Assembly: GCA_945874585.1 (NCBI GenBank)
Contig: CAMCHB010000014.1
Span: 1-17,025 of the forward strand
Source of the DNA: an uncultured Clostridium sp.
GTDB lineage: Bacteria; Bacillota; Clostridia; TANB77; CAG-508
Length of the DNA stretch: 17,025 bases
Direction: 5' to 3'
In this document: one piece after another, positions 1-5,843 of the stretch
Numbering within the stretch: position 1 is the first letter of the stretch
How the letters are laid out: the number at the start of each line of letters is the position of its first letter
Made by a program: the position numbers and the translations under genes
Notes under the pieces: model-generated
Seen by the model: only the letters and a program-made list of their open reading frames with translations
Database searches by the model: none
What the model was told of the DNA's origin: nothing

Positions 1-67
1 TAGTTCAATGGTAGAACTCCAGCCTTCCAAGCTGACTACGTGGGTTCGATTCCCACTACCCGCTCCA
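1..67 (+). tRNA. tRNA-Gly(UCC), 5' end cut off by the window
   Basis: The window opens at about tRNA position 8, so only the first seven acceptor bases are missing. Visible parts are the D arm with AATGGTA, the anticodon loop CTTCCAA (anticodon TCC, reading GGA/GGG glycine codons), the T arm GTGGG-TTCGATT-CCCAC, the 3' acceptor strand TACCCGC, discriminator T, and an encoded CCA at 65-67. The first anticodon-stem pair appears to be a C/A mismatch. The sequence closely follows the usual Firmicutes tRNA-Gly(UCC). A terminator starts six bases later, so this is the last gene of its transcript. Confidence 0.95.
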
Positions 68-72
68 CAGTT

Positions 73-120
73 AAAACCTCATAAATACTGATAGGACAGT
101 GTTTATGAGGTTTTGTTTTA
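73..120 (+). terminator. Rho-independent terminator of the tRNA-Gly transcript
   Basis: An 18-bp stem pairs 73-90 with 97-114 around a 6-base loop, with one G-U pair. The 3' arm ends in TTTT and is followed by TGTTTTA. The T-rich tail (116-119) is shared with the 5' arm of the next inverted repeat, so the two hairpins may compete or stack. Confidence 0.9.
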
Positions 121-156
121 TATAATAGGAAAGTAATACTTTCCTATTATATAAAA
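116..156. repeat. Perfect 18-bp inverted repeat, 5-base loop
   Basis: Bases 116-133 are the exact reverse complement of 139-156, separated by TAATA. The arm reads TTTTATATAATAGGAAAG. Neither strand has a T run after the hairpin (AGCTAC on +, the complement of the first terminator on -), so it does not look like a normal terminator. It could be a second transcription barrier, an RNA-stability element, or one end of a short dispersed element. Confidence 0.85.
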
Positions 157-277
157 AGCTACAATCGCTAGCCCTTTGAGATTTTCTCTTTTTAGTCGAA
201 AACTCAAATCGGGCGAGAACAAATCGAAGAAAATTTTCAAATATATGATACTAAGTATTCCAGCGAGTGAGGAAGAT
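157..277. other. AT-rich intergenic stretch of unknown role between tRNA-Gly and metG
   Basis: No gene, RNA family or riboswitch is recognised here. Visible structure: two copies of CAAATCG (207-213 and 221-227), a small palindrome ATACT-A-AGTAT (about 249-259), and an imperfect inverted pair, GATTTTCTCTTT near 179-190 against AAAGAGAATC near 283-292, that brackets the block. The minus strand is free of stops through most of it but has no usable start. The bracketing pair and open frame are compatible with a dispersed intergenic repeat, which cannot be confirmed from one copy. Confidence 0.5.
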
Positions 278-306
278 TTGCAAAGAGAATCAAAACATGG
301 TAAAAT
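278..306 (+). promoter_or_regulatory. Extended -10 sigma-A-like promoter for metG
   Basis: TTGCAA (278-283), a 17-base spacer, then TAAAAT (301-306) preceded by TGG, which gives an extended -10. The predicted start near 313 leaves a leader of about 55 bases, too short for a T-box or riboswitch. The secA promoter later in the window uses the same TTGCAA -35 and spacer length. Confidence 0.7.
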
Positions 307-367
307 AGAGCAGATTTAAAAAAAGACAAAACGAATTAGGATACCAATTATATAGGGGGTTGTTATC

Positions 368-1957
368 ATGCAAAAAAATATTATCATTGGAGGAGCATGG
401 CCATATGCCAACAGTTCTCTTCATTTAGGACATATTGCAGGACTTATTTCAGGAGATGTTTTAGCCAGATATTTTCGCTTAAAAGGTGATCGTGTTTTGT
501 ATGTATCTGGTTCTGATACACATGGCACACCAATTACAGAACGTGCCCATAAAGCTAAAGTAAATCCAAAAGAGATTGCTAGTCAGTATCACCGTGAATT
601 TCAAGAAACTTTTCAGAAACTTAATTTTTCATATGATTTATATAGTAAAACATATGATCCATATCATGAAAAAAAGGTACAAGAATTATTTTTAAAATTG
701 TATCACAATGGCTATATTTATGAAAAAATAGAAGAACAAGCATATTGTGAAAAATGTCAGAAGTTTTTGCAAGACAGAGATATTCAGTTAATTTGTCCAG
801 AATGTGGACATGAGACAAAAGGAGATCAGTGTGATAATTGCCTTCATGTTCCAACTGTACAGGAACTTTGCCATGGAAAATGTATGACTTGTGGTTCTGA
901 ATTAGTAAAAAGAAATAACAAGGTGTTGTATTTAAAATTATCTGCTTTCCAAAAACAAATCGAGGAGCATACCAAACAGGTTGATCAATCTTGGAGAATC
1001 AATGCACGCAATGAAACATGGAAATATCTAAAACAAGGTTTACAAGATCGTGCTGTTACAAGAGATTTGGATTGGGGCGTTGAAATTCCATTACCAGGAT
1101 ACGAAGATAAAAGAATGTATGTTTGGATTGATGCGGTTCTTGGTTATTTAACAGATACTATGAAAATTTGTGAAGAAAAGGGAATGAATTGGGAAGACTT
1201 TTGGAAAGAAGGCCATAACAATAAAATTTATATGTGCCATGGAAAAGATAATATTGTATTTCACAGCATTATTTTAAATGGATTGTTATTAGGACAAGAA
1301 GAAAACTATCATTTAGTAGATACCATTGTATCAGCAGAATATTTAAACTTTAACGATCAAAAATTCTCAAAGAGTAAAGGAATTGGTATGACAGTTCTAG
1401 AAGCCTGCAAATTGTATGATTCTGACTCTATTCGTTATCACTTGATTTCAAATGGACCAGAGAAAAAGGATACTAATTTTACAATAGAGGATTTCAAAAA
1501 TGTGCACAATGCAGAAATTTTAAATAAATTTGGAAATTTAGTTAACCGTACATTGAATTTTAAAGGCTTAGAGGCAATACCAGAAGGAACTATGGATCCA
1601 ACGATGGAAAAATTGGTAAAAGAAACCTATCAAAAAGCAGGAGATAATATTGAGAAGCTTGAATTTAAGGCATCTGTACAAGATATGATGCATTTAGTAG
1701 AGGCTGCTAATAAATATTATGATGAAACCAAGCCTTGGATTAGTAAAAAAGAAGATATACAACAATTTAACAATACTATTTATACTTGTGCTGTTATCAT
1801 TGCTAATTTATCTAATTTATTTGAGCCAGTAATGCCAATTGCTTGCGAAAAAATTCGTCAATATTTAAATATACAAGAGAAAAAATGGGATTATATAACA
1901 GTACCAGCTGGACTAAAATTAGAAAAAATTGAACCTTTATTTGAAAGAATGGTATAA
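368..1957 (+). CDS. metG: Methionyl-tRNA synthetase
   Basis: Cytoplasmic class I synthetase that charges tRNA-Met, including the initiator. The HIGH motif is HLGH at residues 19-22, the second signature is KFSKS at 332-336, and the HGKDN-xxFH block near residue 300 belongs to the active site. The insertion carries eight paired cysteines (C127/C130, C143/C146, C155/C158, C172/C175) plus C168, consistent with two zinc knuckles as in the E. coli/archaeal-type enzymes and unlike the simpler knuckle of some Gram-positive MetRS. The anticodon-binding helical domain follows, with W-rich KPWISKK near residue 455. At 529 aa it ends without the Trbp111-like C-terminal tRNA-binding domain found in longer homologues. 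GGGGG at 355-359 lies 8 bases before the ATG. Own promoter and terminator make it monocistronic. Confidence 0.97.
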   Translation: MQKNIIIGGAWPYANSSLHLGHIAGLISGDVLARYFRLKGDRVLYVSGSDTHGTPITERAHKAKVNPKEIASQYHREFQETFQKLNFSYDLYSKTYDPYHEKKVQELFLKLYHNGYIYEKIEEQAYCEKCQKFLQDRDIQLICPECGHETKGDQCDNCLHVPTVQELCHGKCMTCGSELVKRNNKVLYLKLSAFQKQIEEHTKQVDQSWRINARNETWKYLKQGLQDRAVTRDLDWGVEIPLPGYEDKRMYVWIDAVLGYLTDTMKICEEKGMNWEDFWKEGHNNKIYMCHGKDNIVFHSIILNGLLLGQEENYHLVDTIVSAEYLNFNDQKFSKSKGIGMTVLEACKLYDSDSIRYHLISNGPEKKDTNFTIEDFKNVHNAEILNKFGNLVNRTLNFKGLEAIPEGTMDPTMEKLVKETYQKAGDNIEKLEFKASVQDMMHLVEAANKYYDETKPWISKKEDIQQFNNTIYTCAVIIANLSNLFEPVMPIACEKIRQYLNIQEKKWDYITVPAGLKLEKIEPLFERMV

Positions 1958-1968
1958 AAGATTCATCG

Positions 1969-1996
1969 AAAAAGAGACTTCTGTCTCTTTTTTTTT
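1969..1996 (+). terminator. Rho-independent terminator after metG
   Basis: AAAAAGAGAC (1969-1978) pairs with GTCTCTTTTT (1983-1992) around TTCT, followed by more T residues. It starts 11 bases after the metG stop. Confidence 0.9.
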
Positions 1997-2007
1997 ACCA
2001 TTTTATC

Positions 2008-2016
2008 TGATATAAT
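2008..2016 (+). promoter_or_regulatory. Extended -10 promoter for the prmC-cysS unit
   Basis: TGA-TATAAT gives a perfect -10 with the TGn extension. The -35 position 17 bases upstream falls in the terminator T run and is poor, so recognition would rest on the extended -10. The start would be near 2023, leaving a leader of about 15 bases with a GAGAGGGA ribosome binding site at 2027-2034. Confidence 0.65.
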
Positions 2017-2037
2017 ACAAATGTTTGAGAGGGAAAA

Positions 2038-2868
2038 ATGAGAATAAAAGATGGATTGATTTATGGGCAAAATGCCTTACAAAAATGGTATGAAAATAAA
2101 ATAATAGCAGAGAGATTACTGGAATATGTATTGAAAAAAGATAAAGTGTTTTTGAGAATTCATTCAGAGGATGTTATGACACAGAGGCAATGGGACGAGT
2201 ATCAAACAGGTATACAGGAAATCCTAAAGGGCAAACCTTTGGCCTATATTACACATCAAGTAGAATTTATGGGACTTCCTTTTTATGTGGACGAAAATGT
2301 TCTTATTCCAAGAATGGACACAGAGGTTTTAGTAGAAGAAATATTAGCGGAAATGAAAAAAAATACAATACATAGTGTTTTGGACATGTGTACAGGAAGT
2401 GGTGCCATTGCTATCTCTTTAAAAAAACAAGAACCAGCATTACAAGTGATGGCTAGTGATATTAGTAAAAATGCTTTAACAGTAGCCCAGAAAAATGCAA
2501 AGATTTTGCAAGCAGAGATTCGATTTATCCAATCTGATATGTGGCAAAAAATACAAGGAAGTTATGATTGCATTGTATCCAATCCTCCCTATATTCAAAG
2601 CCATGTGGTAAAAACGCTAGATCCTTTTGTGCAACATGAGCCTCATTTGGCTTTAGATGGTGGCGAAGATGGTTTACAATATTATCGTATTTTAATAAAG
2701 CATGCACAGGAACATTTAAATCAAGGAGGATATTTGTTTTTAGAAATTGGCTATGACCAAAAAGAGTCTGTTACACAATTGATGCAACAAGCAAATTTCC
2801 AATGGATTCATACCAGAAAGGATTATGGAGGAAATGATCGTGTAGTATGGGGGAAAAAGGAGGGATGA
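2038..2868 (+). CDS. prmC: Peptide chain release factor N5-glutamine methyltransferase
   Basis: Methylates the glutamine of the GGQ motif in release factors using S-adenosylmethionine, which improves termination. The N-terminal helical domain contains the family block KPLAYITHQVEFMG near residues 65-78. The SAM-binding loop is D116 followed by TGSG at 119-122, and the catalytic NPPY motif that holds the glutamine is at 182-185 in SNPPYI. The C-terminal GGY-LFLEIGYDQ and GGNDRVV blocks are also typical. At 276 aa it is full length. In many bacteria prmC follows prfA; here no prfA is present and prmC instead leads a unit with whiA. The TGA stop is separated by a single base from the whiA ATG, so translational coupling is likely. 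Confidence 0.95.
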   Translation: MRIKDGLIYGQNALQKWYENKIIAERLLEYVLKKDKVFLRIHSEDVMTQRQWDEYQTGIQEILKGKPLAYITHQVEFMGLPFYVDENVLIPRMDTEVLVEEILAEMKKNTIHSVLDMCTGSGAIAISLKKQEPALQVMASDISKNALTVAQKNAKILQAEIRFIQSDMWQKIQGSYDCIVSNPPYIQSHVVKTLDPFVQHEPHLALDGGEDGLQYYRILIKHAQEHLNQGGYLFLEIGYDQKESVTQLMQQANFQWIHTRKDYGGNDRVVWGKKEG

Positions 2869-2869
2869 C

Positions 2870-3718
2870 ATGACTTTTTCAGAGCAAGTAAAAAAAGAAT
2901 TAAGTGAACGCAATAATTATACGAAAAAAGATGAGTTGAAAGCGGAATTATTAGGCTATCTAAAGTCTAGTAACTCTATTTTTCAAGAAAATCAAGCCAA
3001 ATTTTCAACCGAAAATGAAGACAATGCTAAAAGATTAAGAAAATTACTTGAAAATTTATCGATTTCTTATCACATAGAGGACAATCAAAAAGTGCACATG
3101 ACTTATTTTGATTTGCCATCCTACCAAGAGGAAACGCAGAATGAAAATTTATGCAAGGCACTGGTAAGAGGTGTATTTTTAGGAGGAGGATCCTTGAACA
3201 ATCCATACAAGGAATACCATTTGGAATTAGGATTTAATGCTCTGGAAAATATGAGACAAGTGATTGCTTTTTTGCAACCTTATGGAATTCAAATGAAACA
3301 GTTGGTACAAGGAAAAAAACAATCCGCCTATTTAAAAGAAGGAGATGCTATTTCTAAATTATTAGCTTTTATGGGAGCCGATAAATCAATGCTAGACTTT
3401 GAAGAAATTCGAGTTATTAAAGATACGAAAAATTCGGTTAATCGATTGGTCAATTGTGAAACAGCGAACCTAAACAAAGTGGTAAATGTATCGGTTGCAC
3501 AAATCAACAATATTCAATACTTAATAGAAAACAATCAGTTTGATTGCTTACCAGAAGATTTAAAAGAAATAGCAATCATTCGTTTACAAAACGAACATAG
3601 CACTTTGACTGAAATTGGCCAAATGTTAAAAAAGCCAATTGGAAAATCTGGGGTCAATTATCGTTTTAAAAAAATAGCAGAAATAGCAGAAAAATTGAGA
3701 GAGGAAACAAATCAATGA
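2870..3718 (+). CDS. whiA: WhiA, sporulation/division-type DNA-binding protein
   Basis: WhiA pairs a LAGLIDADG homing-endonuclease-like fold that has lost nuclease activity with a C-terminal helix-turn-helix. In actinomycetes it is a sporulation regulator; in Bacillus it affects cell division and chromosome segregation. Seen here: the N-terminal start MTFSEQVKKEL and ELKAELLGYLKSS, the RGVFLGGGSLNNP block near residues 99-111, and the C-terminal HTH (about 236-275) with LTEIGQMLKKPIGKSGVNYR. It has 282 aa, a little shorter than many homologues. AGGAGGG at 2858-2864 lies inside the end of prmC. Its usual neighbours yvcJ/rapZ and yvcK/mgfK are absent. Its last four bases ATGA overlap the hemW start. 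Confidence 0.93.
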   Translation: MTFSEQVKKELSERNNYTKKDELKAELLGYLKSSNSIFQENQAKFSTENEDNAKRLRKLLENLSISYHIEDNQKVHMTYFDLPSYQEETQNENLCKALVRGVFLGGGSLNNPYKEYHLELGFNALENMRQVIAFLQPYGIQMKQLVQGKKQSAYLKEGDAISKLLAFMGADKSMLDFEEIRVIKDTKNSVNRLVNCETANLNKVVNVSVAQINNIQYLIENNQFDCLPEDLKEIAIIRLQNEHSTLTEIGQMLKKPIGKSGVNYRFKKIAEIAEKLREETNQ

Positions 3719-4881
3719 GAGAGATGGGAATTTATGTTCATATACCTTTTTGCCAGAAAAAATGCGCATACTGTGATTTTTGTTCCTATGAAAATCAAAC
3801 GGATTTAATAGATGGGTATATGAACTATGTTTTAAAGGAAATACAAGAAACGGCAGAAGGAACTCAAATGGACTGCCAAGCTAAACTGGTGGAACCACTT
3901 CAAATTTCTTCTATTTATATCGGGGGAGGTACACCTTCTTTTATTCCGGCTCATTGGATCACACAAATAATGGATGCCATTCGAAAGGGATTCTCCGTAA
4001 AAAAGGATGCTGAAATTTCTATGGAAGCCAATCCAGGAACCTTAGATAAAAGTAAACTAGAGACCTATTTAGCAGCTGGTATCAATCGCCTTAGCATAGG
4101 CGTGCAGAGTACCAATAATCATTTACTTAAAAAATTGGGGCGTATTCATACCTATGAACAATTCTTGGAAAACTATAAACTGGCTAGACAGGTTGGTTTT
4201 CAAAATATCAATTTAGATTTTATGATTGGATTACCAGACCAATCTCTTTTCGATATAAAACAGATGGTACAGGAAATTCAACATTTGCAACCAGAGCATG
4301 TATCTGTTTATTCGTTAATTTTAGAAGAGAATACTAAAATGATGAAAGAATACCAAAACGGAAAAATAAAATTGCCATCGGATGAATTGGAACGAGAGAT
4401 GTATTGGTATACCAAAAAGCATTTAGAACAATTGGGCTATCAGCATTACGAAATATCTAATTTTGCAAAGAAAGGATATTGGTGTCAGCACAATTTGGAT
4501 TGCTGGAATCAAAAAGAATATATGGGTTTTGGTGTATCTGCCCATTCTTACACAGATTTAGCTAGATATTCGAATATAGAGGATATACCATTGTACATCC
4601 AGAATTTCCAAAAAGGAGAAGAGGTAGATAATATTGTAATTCATGAAGTACAAAAACAAGATGGCCAAATGAAAGAGTATATGATGCTGGGCTTTCGTAA
4701 ATTAAATGGAATTGATGGAGAGGATTTTTATCAAAAATTTCATCAAAACATGTGGGAGATTTTTGCAGATGAATTATCTGAGTTGTGGAACGAAGGATTG
4801 ATTACCATAAAGAATGATCAAGTTTTTTTAACCAATAAAGGATTGGATTTAGCCAATCTTGTATTTGAAGCTTTTTGCTAA
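3715..4881 (+). CDS. hemW: HemW radical SAM heme chaperone
   Basis: Coproporphyrinogen III oxidase-like protein of the HemW group, which binds and delivers heme and is often mislabelled HemN. The radical SAM cluster motif is C13-X3-C17-X2-C20 followed by D-F, as in HemW, and GGGTP at 70-74 contributes to SAM binding. The HemW-type C-terminal block is HNLDCW at 259-264, where many family members have HN-x-x-YW, so the aromatic Tyr is Cys263 here. MGFGVSAHSY follows. The chosen ATG overlaps the whiA stop (ATGA) and has AGAGAGGA at 3698-3705; an alternative ATG at 3724 would trim three residues. At 388 aa it is full length. No other heme gene is in the window. Confidence 0.93.
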   Translation: MREMGIYVHIPFCQKKCAYCDFCSYENQTDLIDGYMNYVLKEIQETAEGTQMDCQAKLVEPLQISSIYIGGGTPSFIPAHWITQIMDAIRKGFSVKKDAEISMEANPGTLDKSKLETYLAAGINRLSIGVQSTNNHLLKKLGRIHTYEQFLENYKLARQVGFQNINLDFMIGLPDQSLFDIKQMVQEIQHLQPEHVSVYSLILEENTKMMKEYQNGKIKLPSDELEREMYWYTKKHLEQLGYQHYEISNFAKKGYWCQHNLDCWNQKEYMGFGVSAHSYTDLARYSNIEDIPLYIQNFQKGEEVDNIVIHEVQKQDGQMKEYMMLGFRKLNGIDGEDFYQKFHQNMWEIFADELSELWNEGLITIKNDQVFLTNKGLDLANLVFEAFC

Positions 4882-4890
4882 TGGGGGCAG

Positions 4891-4896
4891 AAAGGA
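4891..4896 (+). promoter_or_regulatory. Ribosome binding site that sets the dprA start
   Basis: AAAGGA ends 5 bases before the ATG at 4902. The upstream TTG (4875) and the ATG at 4881 that overlaps the hemW TAA have no purine-rich site before them, so 4902 is preferred. Confidence 0.6.
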
Positions 4897-4901
4897 AAAA
4901 G

Positions 4902-5810
4902 ATGCAAAAAATGAAATACTGGTATTGGTTTGCCAGCATACCATTTCAATTTAATCAAACCAAACAAAAACTATGGCATATTTTCAAAAGTCCAGAAAAG
5001 ATTTGGAATTTGCATAAAGAGGACTTGGAACGAATATCCATAGAACAGACGGAAATTCAAAAAATTTTGAATTTTCAATATCGCCAAAATCTTGAAAATC
5101 AAATATATGCTATGCAAAAAAAGCAAATTCAATTGATTACATACGAAGATCAGCGATATCCATATTTATTAAAACAAATATACGATCCACCATTGGTTTT
5201 GTTTGCAAAAGGAAATCTAGCATTACTGAAGAAAGATGCGGTTGCCATGGTTGGTTGTAGAATGTGCTCTACGTACGGAAAGAAGATAGCTTTTCAAATA
5301 GCAGGAGACCTTACCAAACAAGGCTATATCATTATCAGTGGTATGGCAAAAGGAATTGATGGTTATGCTCATCAAGGGGCCTTAGCAAAAAAAGGAGGAA
5401 CCATTGCTGTATTGGGGTCTGGAGTGGATGTTATTTACCCCAAACAAAATGAGAAACTTTATGATTGTATCTTAGCACAAAATGGTCTTATCTTATCGGA
5501 ATACATTCCGGGAGCAAAGCCAATAGCTAGACATTTTCCAGCCAGAAATCGTATCATAAGTGGACTAGCCAAAGGGGTAGTGGTAGTAGAAGCAAAGGCA
5601 AGAAGCGGTAGTCTGATTACGGTAGATTTTGCCTTAGAACAAGGAAGAGAAGTATTTGCTATTCCTGGAAATTTAAACAATCCCAATGCAGCTGGAACCA
5701 ATTGTTTAATTCAACAGGGAGCCAAATTGGTAACAGATGTCGACGACATTCGAGAGGAACTGGATTTATTTTTCGAAAAACCTTTAAAAAAACAAAAAAG
5801 TATATTATAA
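4902..5810 (+). CDS. dprA: DNA processing protein DprA (Smf)
   Basis: Rossmann-fold protein that binds incoming single-stranded DNA and loads RecA during natural transformation; also widespread in species not known to be competent. Seen in order: the N-terminal helical region beginning MQKMKYWYWFAS, the core entry V-G-C-R at 117-120 (usually VGSR), SGMAKGIDGYAH, VLGSGVDVIYP, the HFPARNRIISGL signature with R215-N-R217, and the end block GREVFAIPGNLNNP-AGTN with LIQQGAKLV. It has 302 aa from this start and stops just after the Rossmann core, so the C-terminal winged-helix domain seen in many homologues is absent. The start overlaps nothing; ATG 4881 would add seven residues. It is in the usual clostridial context of housekeeping genes; topA, often next to it, is absent. 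Confidence 0.93.
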   Translation: MQKMKYWYWFASIPFQFNQTKQKLWHIFKSPEKIWNLHKEDLERISIEQTEIQKILNFQYRQNLENQIYAMQKKQIQLITYEDQRYPYLLKQIYDPPLVLFAKGNLALLKKDAVAMVGCRMCSTYGKKIAFQIAGDLTKQGYIIISGMAKGIDGYAHQGALAKKGGTIAVLGSGVDVIYPKQNEKLYDCILAQNGLILSEYIPGAKPIARHFPARNRIISGLAKGVVVVEAKARSGSLITVDFALEQGREVFAIPGNLNNPNAAGTNCLIQQGAKLVTDVDDIREELDLFFEKPLKKQKSIL

Positions 5811-5811
5811 T
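5783..5811 (+). promoter_or_regulatory. Possible internal promoter for the PBP gene
   Basis: TTTAAA (5783-5788, four of six matches to the -35 consensus), a 17-base spacer, and a perfect TATAAT (5806-5811) lie across the dprA stop, 33 bases before the next start. It could give the PBP-cysS part extra transcription. AT-rich chance matches are common here, so it is tentative. Confidence 0.35.
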
Positions 5812-5843
5812 AAACCCGTATCAAAAATTTAAGGAGGATACAC

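Noticed and set aside
71..316. Minus-strand open frame of about 80 codons across the tRNA terminator and intergenic block
   Set aside because: It has no ATG except next to its end, no ribosome binding site, and it runs through two hairpins. More likely a side effect of the repeat-like sequence.
307..367. T-box or SAM riboswitch in front of metG
   Set aside because: With the promoter at 278-306 the leader is about 55 bases, with no specifier stem, T-box sequence or antiterminator.
2870..3400. Homing endonuclease, suggested by the LAGLIDADG-like fold of WhiA
   Set aside because: The complete protein has the WhiA architecture with a C-terminal HTH, and that family is known to lack nuclease activity.
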